From Psychrobacter immobilis (GTDB taxonomy: Bacteria > Pseudomonadota > Gammaproteobacteria > Pseudomonadales > Moraxellaceae), in NCBI RefSeq assembly GCF_904846235.1, contig NZ_CAJGZN010000007.1, forward strand, positions 114,053-178,052: a stretch of DNA of 64,000 nucleotides. The letters run 5' to 3'. The notes below the pieces were generated by a model, which searched no databases, was not told the DNA's origin, and saw nothing but the letters and a program-made list of their open reading frames with translations. Of the stretch, positions 1-8,621 are shown one piece after another; position 1 is the first letter of the stretch; each line of letters starts with the position of its first letter. A program made the position numbers and the translations under genes.

Positions 1-233
1 ATGATAATACCAATTTGTAGTAACCAAGCAGTCGTCTGAGTAATATATTTTAAACGAATTAGCAGACCGACAAGCAATAATCCTAGCGTATGTACGAACA
101 AATACAGCGTTGCCGTATGCCACCATTCAAGTTGTTGGATGCTGACGCGGCCTTCTAGACCATGCGCACCAAATGCACCTAAGGCCACGGCGATAGCCAT
201 ATTAATTGCTGCAATACCGATCCAATTTAACAT
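1..233 (-). CDS. DUF423 family small membrane protein (3' part cut off by window edge)
   Basis: Reading the minus strand from the ATG at 233 gives an uninterrupted 77-codon frame that runs off the window. It begins MLNWIGIAAIN and contains GAFGAHGL, typical of DUF423 (YgdD-like) inner-membrane proteins, followed by hydrophobic stretches that look like transmembrane helices. The family has no settled function. It lies just upstream of rpoH on the same strand, 24 bases from it. The C-terminal part, usually around 45 further residues, is outside the window. Confidence 0.75.
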   Translation of the reverse strand, partial: MLNWIGIAAINMAIAVALGAFGAHGLEGRVSIQQLEWWHTATLYLFVHTLGLLLVGLLIRLKYITQTTAWLLQIGII

Positions 234-257
234 TGAACAACTCGTATCATCTTAAGG

Positions 258-1283
258 CTACTGAATATCATCTGGCAAAATCACACTATCAATGGTCATC
301 GCATCACGAATCTTGTCCATGGCATTTTTCTCGATCTGACGGACTCGCTCAGCTGAGATAGAGTAAACCGCAGCTAACTCATGCAAGGTGGATTTTTGCT
401 CAGACAACCAGCGCTGCTCAACGATATCACGCGAACGATCATCTAAAGTGCCCATAGCCGCAATGAGTGCTGATGAGTTGTTTTCTTCCCAATCCGCTTC
501 CTCTAACTGCTCAGCTGGATCAATCCCATCTTCCAAAAATAGCTGAGGGGCATAGCGGCCATCATCATCGTCGCTTGACTGCGCCTCAAACGAAGCATCA
601 TAAGAAGTCAGACGTGATTCCATCTCTAACACTTGCTTGCGCGTAACATTCAAGTCATTAGCAATAGCGTCCGCTTCTTCTAGTGTCAGCTGATTATTGG
701 TCTTCTTAAGGCTACGCAAGTTAAAGAACAGTTTACGATGAGCCTTGGTAGTCGCAACTTTCACAATACGCCAGTTGCGAATCACAAACTCATGAATTTC
801 AGCTTTAATCCAATGTACGGCAAACGATACTAGACGTACGCCTTTGTTCGGGTCAAAACGTTTGACGGCTTTCATCAATCCTAAGTTACCTTCTTGGATT
901 AAATCTGCTTGCGGCAATCCGTAACCCGAGTAGCTACGTGCGATATGAATTACAAAACGTAGATGCGACATCACCAGTAGACGAGCAGCTTCGACATCAC
1001 CTTCATCATAATAGCGGTGTGCCAGCTCCTGCTCTTGTACCGGCGTTAGGATTGGGATTTGATGGACAGTATTGATATATGCACCCAAGTTGACCCCTGG
1101 CGCTGACAGGTGAGTTGGCATAGCTGGTACTAAGTCACGCGTACTGGTATTGCCCAATGCACTCGCGTCATAAGGTGGTCGCTGAGCAGCGGCCTTTAGT
1201 GCAGCATCGCGCGCATCGTTTTTTATAGGAGCTGAGCCATCTTTTTTATTTGTATTTACAGCATCAGTAGAAGTATTAGCCAT
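258..1283 (-). CDS. rpoH: RNA polymerase sigma-32 (heat shock) factor RpoH
   Basis: This 341-residue protein is a group 3 sigma-70-family factor that directs RNA polymerase to heat-shock promoters. It has the region 2 signature (SHLRFVIHIARSY, then DLIQEGNLGLMKAVKRFDP, then VRLVSFAVHWIKAEIHEF) and the RpoH-box-like stretch RNWRIVKVATTKAHRKLFF. A C-terminal region 4 helix-turn-helix follows (LHELAAVYSISAERVRQIE). It is longer than E. coli RpoH (284 aa), mainly through an N-terminal tail rich in Asn, Thr and Ala and an acidic insert near SSDDDDGR. I chose the ATG at 1283 because AAGG lies about 10 bases upstream; the frame is open back to a TTG at 1313 that has no such site. Confidence 0.93.
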   Translation of the reverse strand: MANTSTDAVNTNKKDGSAPIKNDARDAALKAAAQRPPYDASALGNTSTRDLVPAMPTHLSAPGVNLGAYINTVHQIPILTPVQEQELAHRYYDEGDVEAARLLVMSHLRFVIHIARSYSGYGLPQADLIQEGNLGLMKAVKRFDPNKGVRLVSFAVHWIKAEIHEFVIRNWRIVKVATTKAHRKLFFNLRSLKKTNNQLTLEEADAIANDLNVTRKQVLEMESRLTSYDASFEAQSSDDDDGRYAPQLFLEDGIDPAEQLEEADWEENNSSALIAAMGTLDDRSRDIVEQRWLSEQKSTLHELAAVYSISAERVRQIEKNAMDKIRDAMTIDSVILPDDIQ

Positions 1284-1361
1284 ATTCTTGACCTTGGTTA
1301 AATAGTTAAGCAAATAGTCAGATAAAAATCTTTATGATTTAATTGTAAAGGATAGCAGCGC

Positions 1362-1817
1362 TTAGTTGCTATCAGTTTTGGTAATGATGAAGTGATATAT
1401 TGTAGCGAAACGCTGTAATGATGTGCCATCAGCTGACGAGTGGTCAGTAACTTCATTGACCACTAGTTCCAAATAATCTGCCGACTGTGATTGCTGGCTT
1501 TGTCGACAGAATGCTGTGATATCAGCTTGTGAGTTAGGGTCGGTTGCAACCACGTACAGCGACTCACCAACTGTTACGTCACGTAATGCCACTTTAGTTT
1601 TTAACAATGGCATCGGACATGCAAGACCGCGTCCATCAACGAAACCTTTTATATTGAGTTCAGATTGCGCTATAGCTACATCATCTGAATTATGACTTTC
1701 AGTCGGTAGCAGCTCTAATAAACTCGCAATATCGTTCTGCTGTGCATCAGTCAAACTCGCTGATAATTGCATAAAGTGCGACATACGTTCGATGACTAAT
1801 TCACTAGCAGCGGGCAT
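1362..1817 (-). CDS. TusA-family sulfurtransferase-like protein with N-terminal extension
   Basis: The central part of this 151-residue protein carries the TusA/SirA signature: VDGRGLACPMPLLKTKVAL, with the single conserved Cys of the CPxP motif, followed by the typical VVATDPNSQADITAFC strand and helix. TusA-family proteins relay persulfide sulfur in tRNA thiolation and related pathways. Canonical members are about 75-80 residues. Here about 55 residues precede the domain (helical and polar) and an extra tail follows the second strand. AAGG lies about 10 bases before the ATG. It is not necessarily the TusA of tRNA modification; a generic sulfurtransferase of the family is the safe call. Confidence 0.8.
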   Translation of the reverse strand: MPAASELVIERMSHFMQLSASLTDAQQNDIASLLELLPTESHNSDDVAIAQSELNIKGFVDGRGLACPMPLLKTKVALRDVTVGESLYVVATDPNSQADITAFCRQSQQSQSADYLELVVNEVTDHSSADGTSLQRFATIYHFIITKTDSN

Positions 1818-2355
1818 AACTTAGACCTTGTAGATATCTATATTTTAATTTGTTCTATTAGTAATAGGCTTTGATATTTAGTACGAACATAATCCAGCAA
1901 TCATAAATTATGAGGTCGTCATCACAGTCATCTAAACCTACTATCATTGTTGCTTATTATACCAAATAGACAATGTATAGTTGCAGTTGAATATAATCAA
2001 CGCTGCGTTCGGTTCACTAGAATCATATAACCAAGAGTTGCCCGATTAGCAAATGCCCGATTAATAGTTATACGCTTGAGATTTACTGCACAAATAATAG
2101 CCCAATGAATAATTACACAGCCATGTTGCGCAATCGTGACGGGTGGCTAAGTTATTGGTAGTTAAGTGCATTGTAGAATTGACCTTGGATAAACAAGCTC
2201 GTATAGTCGAAAAGACGTCGTCAATTATGTTATAGGATATGCACTTGTACCATGCTAATAGAACGAAGCGACCTGACAGCAATAACTCTTTAGTAGCCAC
2301 AAATTTTGCAGGCTTGCCACTTATATTGTCTAAGCAAAAAGGTAAACGTCATTTT
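1818..2355. other. Intergenic region between tusA-like gene and M48 protease gene
   Basis: This is a 538-base gap between divergent genes. A TATAAT-like hexamer on the minus strand (plus-strand ATTATA at 1956-1961) could serve the tusA-like gene, but no good -35 is visible. A short direct repeat, TGCCCGATTA, occurs twice around 2040-2062. The frame of the downstream protease is open back to 2239, but the upstream part does not look like protein. I see no RNA gene or mobile element here. Confidence 0.4.
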
Positions 2356-3927
2356 ATGAGTGTAGCTTTGTCACATAGTATCAAGGTAGGGTTGTCAATG
2401 ATGCTACTAGCCACAGCTAGTGGTGCGCATAGTCGTGAGAGTCAAACAATGCCATTTGCTGATAGCTCGTGGCAAGTCACAGATCCGCAAACGCTAGATC
2501 TACCAAACCTGCGCGGACAAGGCTTAAGCTTTGCTGAGCAATATCAAAATAAAATGCTTGGCGAGTGGTCATTACAGAATATCAATGGCCGCGTCAGAAT
2601 GGAACATGATCCTTGGGTACAAGAAACGATAAAAGACATGACGTGGCGTCTCAATGCCCAAGCTCGTCAGCAAGCACCACTTGGCGTCGTTATCATTGAT
2701 AACCCCAGTATCAATGCCTTTGCAGCGCCTGGCGGCGTAATAGGTATCAATACTGGAACGATACTGTCAGCTAGTAGCATGGATGAGCTGGCGAGCGTCG
2801 TCGCGCATGAAGTTGCGCATATCAGTCAACGACACTACGAAAGCGGCGCTGACGAACGTAAAAAAGCCTTGCTGATGCAGCTAGGCGGTATGCTAGCCGC
2901 GATTGCTGCTTCAGCTGTCGATGGTGATGCCGCTGCGGCTGTGATGATGGGCAGTCAAACGGCTTCTATGAATAGCAGCATGGCGTTTAGCCGTAGTAAC
3001 GAGCGTGAGGCTGACCGAGTAGGGATGCAGATTATGACCCAAGCGGGTTATGATCCTCGGGCGATGCCACGGTTCTTTGCCACGATGAATCAGCAGAGTC
3101 AGTTAAATCAAGTTGAGAATCAATTCTTACCGAGCTTTGTACGCTCACATCCTCTGAGTAATGAGCGGTTGAGCGAGTCACAAAGTCGCGCTCAGCAGTA
3201 TCCAGCGCTCTCATTGAGCCAGCAGCAGCGCCATCAAGCATTGTTTGATTTGTTGTATTGGCGTGTGCAAGTGACTGGTAAACACGCATCCGAAGTGACG
3301 TTGACAACGGCCGCCAAAAACAGTCTTGGAGCCAAACTTGCGCTAATGCATTGGTATGGAGAGCAGCAGCGTTTTACAGATGCCAACAAGGTATTGGCCG
3401 AGATAAGTGCGTTATCAAGCACACAGCGTCAGAGTTTAGAGCCTCTATTGTCGATTACGCACAGTCAGTTATTAAGTGAACAAGGTAAGTGGCAACAAAC
3501 CGTAGATGTCTTAGAGAGCCAACAGCGCCTCTATCCTGAGCGCCGAGACTTACGTCTTTATCTGGCCGAAGCGCTGACTAATAGCAATCAACCGATAAAA
3601 GCTCAAGCGCTGTTGAAGCCACTAACAGAACAGCAGCCAAGCGATCGTTATGCATGGCAAAGCTTGCAACTTGCCAATGAAAAACTTGCTAAGACCACTA
3701 CGTCACCACAGTTAGCCAATATCGCGACGATTAATGCATTGCGCTATCGCAGTTATGATCAGCTATGGAATGGACGCTATGAGAGTGCGCTGACCTCTTT
3801 GACGCAAGCCAAACAGTTGACGGAAAACCTGCAAACCACGGATCAAGCCAATAGTGCGCGTCCGTTATTGGCCAATATTAATGCAGAACTCAAAGCAATA
3901 AAAACCGCCAAAGACTTTAAGCCTTAG
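2356..3927 (+). CDS. bepA: M48-family periplasmic metalloprotease with TPR region, BepA/YfgC-like
   Basis: This is a 523-residue zinc metalloprotease. A signal peptide (MSVALSHSIKVGLSMMLLATASGAHS) points to periplasmic export. The zinc site is HEVAH at residues 151-155, with the third ligand in the EREAD motif (E216). After the peptidase domain, the C-terminal half (about residues 300-520) is helical and TPR-like, matching the BepA architecture. BepA helps outer-membrane protein and LptD assembly and degrades misfolded forms. I chose the ATG at 2356 because AAGGTAA lies just upstream and the signal peptide starts there; the upstream in-frame ATG at 2239 would bury the signal peptide. The exact paralogue (BepA versus LoiP-type) is inferred from the TPR tail. 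Confidence 0.87.
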   Translation: MSVALSHSIKVGLSMMLLATASGAHSRESQTMPFADSSWQVTDPQTLDLPNLRGQGLSFAEQYQNKMLGEWSLQNINGRVRMEHDPWVQETIKDMTWRLNAQARQQAPLGVVIIDNPSINAFAAPGGVIGINTGTILSASSMDELASVVAHEVAHISQRHYESGADERKKALLMQLGGMLAAIAASAVDGDAAAAVMMGSQTASMNSSMAFSRSNEREADRVGMQIMTQAGYDPRAMPRFFATMNQQSQLNQVENQFLPSFVRSHPLSNERLSESQSRAQQYPALSLSQQQRHQALFDLLYWRVQVTGKHASEVTLTTAAKNSLGAKLALMHWYGEQQRFTDANKVLAEISALSSTQRQSLEPLLSITHSQLLSEQGKWQQTVDVLESQQRLYPERRDLRLYLAEALTNSNQPIKAQALLKPLTEQQPSDRYAWQSLQLANEKLAKTTTSPQLANIATINALRYRSYDQLWNGRYESALTSLTQAKQLTENLQTTDQANSARPLLANINAELKAIKTAKDFKP

Positions 3928-3937
3928 GCGGTTATTT
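3902..3937 (+). terminator. Possible hairpin at end of M48 protease gene
   Basis: AACCGCC (within the last codons) can pair with GGCGGTT just after the stop codon, with a loop of about 17 bases. Only a short T-rich stretch follows, so this is a weak terminator candidate. Confidence 0.35.
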
Positions 3938-3969
3938 GTACAGATTAGCCTGCCAATCAATAGCAAGTG

Positions 3970-4419
3970 CTAGCCTTGTAGCGCATCTTTGACCATTTTA
4001 GAAATCAAAGCAGGATCAGCACGGCCAGCTGTTTTGTTCTTTAAGACACCCATGACGCTGCCCATATCGCGCATAGACGTAGCACCTTGCTCAGCGATTT
4101 CAGCATTTACCAATGCCATGATCTCGTCTTGATTCATTTGCTGCGGCATAAACTCGTTGATAATATCAATCTCAAACTGCTCTTTGGTGGCTAAGTCATC
4201 ACGGCCATTTTCTGTAAAAATAGTTAGTGACTCTTGGCGCTGCTTTAGCTGTTTTTGCAAGACTTCTAATACTTGGGCATCATCAAGCTCTGTCTGACGG
4301 TCAATCTCGATTTGTTTCACTACTGACTGTACATTGCGCAGTACTTTGACGCGCTCAAGCTCACGAGCTTTCATTGAAACTTTGATATTGTCTGATAACG
4401 TCTGTTTAAGTTGGCTCAC
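3970..4419 (-). CDS. yqeY: GatB/YqeY domain protein
   Basis: This 149-residue protein matches YqeY along its whole length: helical N-terminal half (LKQTLSDNIKVSMKARELERVKVLRNV), EIDRQTELDD, and a C-terminal GatB-like tail domain (MRDMGSVMGVLKNKTAGRADPALISKMVKDAL). The family shares the tail domain of the tRNA amidotransferase subunit GatB and is thought to interact with tRNA or its charging, but its role is not settled. The start is a GTG with AAGGA about 9 bases upstream. It lies downstream of rpsU on the same strand, as is common in Proteobacteria, but a terminator separates the two. Confidence 0.9.
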   Translation of the reverse strand: MSQLKQTLSDNIKVSMKARELERVKVLRNVQSVVKQIEIDRQTELDDAQVLEVLQKQLKQRQESLTIFTENGRDDLATKEQFEIDIINEFMPQQMNQDEIMALVNAEIAEQGATSMRDMGSVMGVLKNKTAGRADPALISKMVKDALQG

Positions 4420-4551
4420 TGCTATTATCCTTATCGATCTGTTAAATGCTATTCGTTAGAGGTCGTTTGTTAAATTTTAGAACAAGACCTGCTGATAGTG
4501 GTTTTAATAAAAAATTATGTCAGCAGTAATAACAAAAATTGTAGCATAAAA

Positions 4552-4585
4552 AACGCCACTGATATCGATTGATAACAGTGGCGTT
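4552..4585 (-). terminator. rpsU rho-independent terminator
   Basis: A perfect 10-bp inverted repeat, AACGCCACTG (4552-4561) and CAGTGGCGTT (4576-4585), with a 14-base loop. In the minus direction it is followed by a run of T residues (4546-4551). It sits just after the rpsU stop codon. Confidence 0.85.
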
Positions 4586-4621
4586 AGTGTAGCGCTTGTA
4601 CTTAGCTAATCAGATTACTGA

Positions 4622-4837
4622 TTAGTACATACGAGTGGTACGAATAGTTTCGCGTTGTAACTTCTTCTTATAACGCTTTACGGCAGCAGCTTTTTTACGC
4701 TTACGTACTTGCGTTGGTTTTTCATAAAACTCACGCTTACGTACGTCTGATAATACACCAGCTTTTTCACAAGCACGTTTGAAACGACGAATAGCGATAT
4801 CAACTGGTTCGTTTTCTTTAACCTTAACTGCAGGCAT
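4622..4837 (-). CDS. rpsU: 30S ribosomal protein S21
   Basis: This 71-residue, very basic protein is bS21, the last protein to join the small ribosomal subunit. It helps initiation by promoting base pairing between the anti-Shine-Dalgarno region and the mRNA. The start [21 protein letters not shown] is typical, as are the Arg/Lys-rich middle ([20 protein letters not shown]) and the full family length. A strong ribosome binding site (AGGAG) lies about 6 bases before the ATG. It has its own promoter and terminator, so it is a monocistronic unit. The usual rpsU-dnaG-rpoD operon is not seen here. Confidence 0.97.
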
Positions 4838-4969
4838 GAAGACTCCTCGATTAGGATGAGATATAAGGGCATTAGTTTGGCTGTGTATTAGTATTTAGCC
4901 GTAATATCTCAAGATTACAGGCATCAGCTCAAACTAGGACAATTCTCACGCATTAGCGTAAGGGCAGGT

Positions 4970-4998
4970 ATTTTAATAAAAAATACCAACAAAGTCAA
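4970..4998 (-). promoter_or_regulatory. Sigma-70 promoter of rpsU
   Basis: On the minus strand the -35 box TTGACT (4993-4998) and -10 box TAAAAT (4970-4975) are separated by exactly 17 bases. Transcription would start near 4963, giving a leader of about 125 bases before rpsU. The rest of the 4838-5208 gap shows nothing else I can name. Confidence 0.7.
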
Positions 4999-5208
4999 TG
5001 ATTTTAAGCATTTATTGCCGATAAGGTATTCAATTAGATAGCTATTTGAATTTGGCTCTCAAACTATGAATTCGACATATATACAACGCTTTATCAATAA
5101 AAAATCCCTACCGTCTATAACGGTTTGATTGGAGTTTATGCTATGATAATTCCCATATTATAGTAAGCCTATGAACCGTTTTGTGTGTATTTTATTGAGG
5201 ATGTTGGA

Positions 5209-5580
5209 ATGAAAAAAACAGTATTTAACACGGCATTAAGCACCGCACTTATCGTAGCTTTAGGTGTGAGCGTGAGCGCTTGTAGTGGCGGTGAAGAGCA
5301 TGAAGAAGTAATGGCAATCGATCGCGTTGACGAAGCTGCTGAGCTTGCCATCAAAAATGCGCCACCAGCTGAAGAAATGGAGTTCCCAGAGACAGCACCA
5401 ATGCCAGCAGCTGATGCAGCGGGTACAGAAGCTGACGCTACGGCTACTGCCGAAGCAGGAACGGCTGACGCTGATACTGCAGAAGCCGCAGCTACCGATA
5501 GTACGGATACAGCCGCTGCTCCTACTGACAGCGCTGATATGGCGGCTACTGACGATACAGCTGCAGCCACTGCTGAGTAA
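5209..5580 (+). CDS. Small Ala/Thr/Asp-rich lipoprotein, function unknown
   Basis: This 123-residue protein starts MKKTVFNTALSTALIVALG and reaches a lipobox (VSVSAC followed by SGG), so it is probably lipid-anchored. The mature part is acidic and low in complexity, dominated by Ala, Thr, Asp and Glu, with no folded domain visible. GAGGA lies about 9 bases before the ATG at 5209; an in-frame ATG at 5185 lacks a ribosome binding site. The next gene encodes a lipoprotein with a similar linker plus a cytochrome domain, so this could be a linker-only relative. Function cannot be assigned. The opposite strand is also open for a long way here, an effect of the biased composition. Confidence 0.7.
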   Translation: MKKTVFNTALSTALIVALGVSVSACSGGEEHEEVMAIDRVDEAAELAIKNAPPAEEMEFPETAPMPAADAAGTEADATATAEAGTADADTAEAAATDSTDTAAAPTDSADMAATDDTAAATAE

Positions 5581-5705
5581 TTTAGTGGTCAATGGACTAT
5601 TAGCTCAATTGAATATTAAGCAGTCGTTGGTCGTATACGTAAGTACTTTAAGCTGATATAACGTATCACTAATTGATTGCAGACTGATTAAGTAAGGATA
5701 AAACC

Positions 5706-6242
5706 ATGATTGATATACAACCGTATATGAACAAGCTGAAATTGTCTGTAATCAGCATGAGTGTGGTATTTGCTGTGAGTGCTTGTAGCGGTGATAACAC
5801 AGCTACGGAAGAGCCTGCAGCAGCCGATGAGCCTGCTACCGCTGTAGAAGAAACAGCTGTAGCCGAAGGCGCGACGCTTGAGACTGTGGATGAGTCAGGA
5901 ACAGAATCAGCAACAGAGTCAAAAACAGCAATAGAGTCTGCCGACATAGTAGATGAGGCAGTGGCAACACCTGCAACTGATTCTGAGCCTGAAGTGTTGG
6001 CCGCAGATGCAGGTGCTAAACTGTATGAATCAAATTGTCAGGTTTGTCATGCTGCAGGTTTGCTCGATGCGCCAAAGTATGGTGATACAGCGGCTTGGAC
6101 AGCTCGTCTGACCAAAGATAAAGAGACATTGTACATGCACTCGGCTAAAGGCTTTAATAAAATGCCAGCGCAAGCAGTAAATGGTGTGACCGAAGCACAA
6201 GTTAAAGCGGCTGTTGATTATATGCTAGCGTCGGTAAGCTGA
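5706..6242 (+). CDS. Lipid-anchored class I c-type cytochrome (cytochrome c5-like)
   Basis: This is a 178-residue protein with an export signal and lipobox (AVSAC, then SGDN). An acidic Ala/Glu/Thr-rich linker covers about residues 25-95, followed by a compact C-terminal cytochrome c domain. Haem attachment is CQVCH (about residue 111); the downstream Met in NKMPAQAV is a plausible axial ligand, and the ending GVTEAQVKAAVDYML is the usual C-terminal helix of cytochrome c5/c555 types. It should carry electrons in the periplasm while tethered to a membrane. AAGGA lies about 9 bases upstream of the ATG. A strong terminator follows, so it is not in an operon with tsaD. Confidence 0.83.
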   Translation: MIDIQPYMNKLKLSVISMSVVFAVSACSGDNTATEEPAAADEPATAVEETAVAEGATLETVDESGTESATESKTAIESADIVDEAVATPATDSEPEVLAADAGAKLYESNCQVCHAAGLLDAPKYGDTAAWTARLTKDKETLYMHSAKGFNKMPAQAVNGVTEAQVKAAVDYMLASVS

Positions 6243-6288
6243 TACGATATATATAGAGTATGTCAGCTATTGAAATTTGCTAAACTGG

Positions 6289-6320
6289 CCGTCATTGTGA
6301 CTGACAATGACGGTTTTTTT
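6289..6320 (+). terminator. Rho-independent terminator after the cytochrome gene
   Basis: A perfect 10-bp stem, CCGTCATTGT (6289-6298) with ACAATGACGG (6304-6313), a 5-base loop and a run of seven T residues. Confidence 0.9.
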
Positions 6321-6479
6321 GTGCACGTTTTTTGTCATGCCAGTCTGAGAATATACAGCTGTATCAAGCGAATTCGAGATAGTGTGTGACTGGCTGTATT
6401 CGTTATCCAATTTCTCAAAATGATGTAAGATAAAAGTGCGACAAAAGTAGCACGAAAACGAAAGTATAAAGGCAAAAGT

Positions 6480-7538
6480 ATGAAAGTATTGGGCTTAGAG
6501 ACCTCTTGTGATGAGACGGGGCTAGCGATTTTTGATAGTGAGCAAATAAATAGCGACAACCAAGGTTTGGTCGGGCAAGTACTGTATTCTCAGATTGAGC
6601 TGCACGCCCTGTATGGTGGCGTTGTGCCTGAGCTTGCTAGCCGCGATCATATTCGTAAGATCGTGCCGTTATTGAATGAGCTGCTAGAGCAATGCGATAT
6701 GAAAAAAAGCGACATCGATGCGATTGCCTATACTAAAGGACCTGGTCTTATTGGTGCATTGATGACGGGCGCACTGTTTGGTCGTAGTTTAGCATATGGT
6801 TTGGATATCCCTGCGATTGGTATTCATCATATGGAGGGGCATCTTTTGGCACCGCTTATGGGCGCAAACCCTCCGGCGTTTCCTTTTGTTTCGCTATTGG
6901 TATCTGGTGGGCATACGTTACTCATTGCCGCTCACGGTGTTGGGCAGTATGAGATATTGGGTGAGTCGATAGATGATGCGGCGGGTGAGTGCTTTGATAA
7001 AGCCGCCAAAATGCTCGGTTTGCCTTATCCGGGTGGTCCTAATATTGCTAAGCTGGCAGAAACTGGTAATCCTGATGCTTATGCACTACCAAGACCAATG
7101 CTACATCGAGGTCTAGACTTTTCGTTTAGTGGCATGAAAACGGCCGTACATAATCTGATTAAAGATACACCATGTTCGGGAGGGTCGGGTAATGGCGCTG
7201 ATAGCGATCCACAGGTTCGTGCTGATATTGCCGCCAGTTTTCAGCATGCAGTGGTCGATACGCTAGTGAAAAAATGTGTCAAAGCACTCAAGCAAGCAGA
7301 TATGAGCCGCTTAGTGATTGCGGGCGGGGTCAGTGCCAATATTCATCTGCGTGAGACGTTAGAAGCGGAACTGGCTAAGATCAATGCGACGGTTCATTAT
7401 GCACCGCCTGCACTATGCACGGACAATGGCGCGATGATTGCTTATGCAGGTTTTGAGCGCTTGCAAGCAGGACAGTCTGATGATTTGGCCGTTAGCTGTA
7501 TTCCGCGTTGGCCGATGACAGAATTGCCAGCTGTGTAA
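6480..7538 (+). CDS. tsaD: tRNA N6-adenosine threonylcarbamoyltransferase TsaD
   Basis: TsaD, with TsaB and TsaE, transfers the threonylcarbamoyl group to A37 of tRNAs that read ANN codons, giving t6A. The 352-residue protein has the ASKHA-fold start [14 protein letters not shown] and the metal-binding HMEGH motif (H117 and H121). It also has [11 protein letters not shown], the nucleotide-binding SGGHT and the late [10 protein letters not shown] and [10 protein letters not shown] motifs. Length is normal for the family. AAAGGC lies about 7 bases before the ATG. In many Gammaproteobacteria this gene is divergent from rpsU; here the same order is kept but two lipoprotein genes lie between. Confidence 0.96.
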   Translation: MKVLGLETSCDETGLAIFDSEQINSDNQGLVGQVLYSQIELHALYGGVVPELASRDHIRKIVPLLNELLEQCDMKKSDIDAIAYTKGPGLIGALMTGALFGRSLAYGLDIPAIGIHHMEGHLLAPLMGANPPAFPFVSLLVSGGHTLLIAAHGVGQYEILGESIDDAAGECFDKAAKMLGLPYPGGPNIAKLAETGNPDAYALPRPMLHRGLDFSFSGMKTAVHNLIKDTPCSGGSGNGADSDPQVRADIAASFQHAVVDTLVKKCVKALKQADMSRLVIAGGVSANIHLRETLEAELAKINATVHYAPPALCTDNGAMIAYAGFERLQAGQSDDLAVSCIPRWPMTELPAV

Positions 7539-7582
7539 ATGAGCATTTGGTCCAACACGTCTATATGAATTAAGGACAGTTT

Positions 7583-7954
7583 ATGCAGTGGCTTGCTATT
7601 GGTTTGGGCGCAGCATTTGGTGCTTGTCTTCGAGCTTGGCTATCGCGTTTTAATGCCTTGCACGGTTGGGTGCCACTCGGTACTTTGAGCGCAAACATCC
7701 TTGGCGGACTATTAATTGGGCTTGCGCTAGTATGGTTTGAGCGCATGGGTAGCAACTTATCTGATCATGTGCGTGTCTTTGTGATTACTGGCTTTTTGGG
7801 CGGGTTAACTACCTTTAGTACGTTTAGTGCAGAGGTATTTGGCTTTATTCATGACGGACGGCTGCTGGCAGGATTAGCGCTCATCGGTTTGCATGTTGGG
7901 CTAACGTTACTGGCAACCGCGCTTGGCTTTTATTTCTTTAAGCTAGTTTGGTAG
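7583..7954 (+). CDS. crcB: Fluoride ion exporter CrcB/FluC
   Basis: A 123-residue membrane protein with four hydrophobic helices and the FluC signature: [13 protein letters not shown] near the start, [12 protein letters not shown] in helix 2 and [13 protein letters not shown] in helix 3 (the Phe-box and Na+-site region). FluC works as an antiparallel dimer that lets fluoride leave the cell. AAGGA lies about 6 bases upstream of the ATG. It follows tsaD by 44 bases, so the two may be cotranscribed. I looked for a fluoride riboswitch upstream; the gap is too short for one. Confidence 0.93.
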   Translation: MQWLAIGLGAAFGACLRAWLSRFNALHGWVPLGTLSANILGGLLIGLALVWFERMGSNLSDHVRVFVITGFLGGLTTFSTFSAEVFGFIHDGRLLAGLALIGLHVGLTLLATALGFYFFKLVW

Positions 7955-8040
7955 GCGTTGGTAGATATTAATCGTTTAAGAGTCTGTTATAAGTGGTTCC
8001 ATATTAACAGTCTGTTTTAAGTAGTCTATTAATACGTTTG

Positions 8041-8134
8041 GAGAGTGAATTAGCTGGTTCCGTTGGGGTATACATTAGGATGACCAATCAGGTGCTTTCG
8101 CTGGTTCGACACCCTACATGGGAACTATACTCTC
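8041..8134. other. Long imperfect hairpin region after crcB
   Basis: The outer arms GAGAGT (from about 8041) and ACTCTC (about 8129-8134) are complementary. Inside them GGTTCC faces GGGAAC, and the centre contains GGTGCTTTCGCTGG. It may be a structured RNA, a decayed tRNA-like sequence or a terminator without a T-run. It lies immediately downstream of the minus-strand ORF at 8151-8621. Confidence 0.3.
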
Positions 8135-8150
8135 AAATAATAGACTCATG

Positions 8151-8621
8151 CTAATCAAATAGCTTTTCAACAAACAGTTCATAATTAAAATCACCTTCTC
8201 TATCCATAAACTCTGGATTCAAAACGCCTGTATTCGAATATAGGATTGCCCACCAATTCTTATCAGGAGATAGTCTATCAATTTCAGCGCTTACAGCCAT
8301 GCTAGACTGTATCGGCAAACCTGAAAAATCATTTGTTATTAAATGTGCCAAAAGTTCTTTGATTTTCTGTTTTTTCTGTTCTTCATTTAATTTAGAACCG
8401 TTAAATACCTCATCAAAAAACTCGTCGTGCTTTAACTTAAGGTTTCCATCAATCTCATCAACGTAGTCGTTAGTCCAGAAAATTAAATCACTCCAATATC
8501 GATATGGAGAAATTCGACTGATTTCATCCAAAACTTTGTCATCTTCTTGCTCACTTAAAGTATTTGATAATAACTTATCAATAAGAATGGTCATTTTTTC
8601 TCTAATTTCTTCTTGTTTCAT
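8151..8621 (-). CDS. Unrecognised 156-aa acidic protein with an internal duplication
   Basis: I do not recognise the family. The protein is soluble, rich in Asp, Glu and Lys, with no signal peptide or membrane segment. It appears to contain two related halves: DEISRISPYRYWSDLIFW (about residues 48-65) resembles SAEIDRLSPDKNWWAILYS (about 111-129), and each half ends with an acidic stretch followed by a FFDEVFN or LFVEKLF helix. The gene is AT-rich compared with crcB and metR (one 60-base line inside it has 20 G+C). A GAGA stretch precedes the ATG. Small acidic orphans like this are often immunity or antitoxin-type proteins, but no toxin gene is beside it, so that is speculation. Confidence 0.6.
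   Translation of the reverse strand: MKQEEIREKMTILIDKLLSNTLSEQEDDKVLDEISRISPYRYWSDLIFWTNDYVDEIDGNLKLKHDEFFDEVFNGSKLNEEQKKQKIKELLAHLITNDFSGLPIQSSMAVSAEIDRLSPDKNWWAILYSNTGVLNPEFMDREGDFNYELFVEKLFD

Noticed and set aside
5169..5570. Long antisense ORFs over the Ala-rich lipoprotein
   Set aside because: They consist of Ala/Ser/Val runs caused by the repetitive codons of the plus-strand gene, which has a lipobox and ribosome binding site.
7539..7582. Fluoride riboswitch before crcB
   Set aside because: The gap is only 44 bases and shows no riboswitch core.
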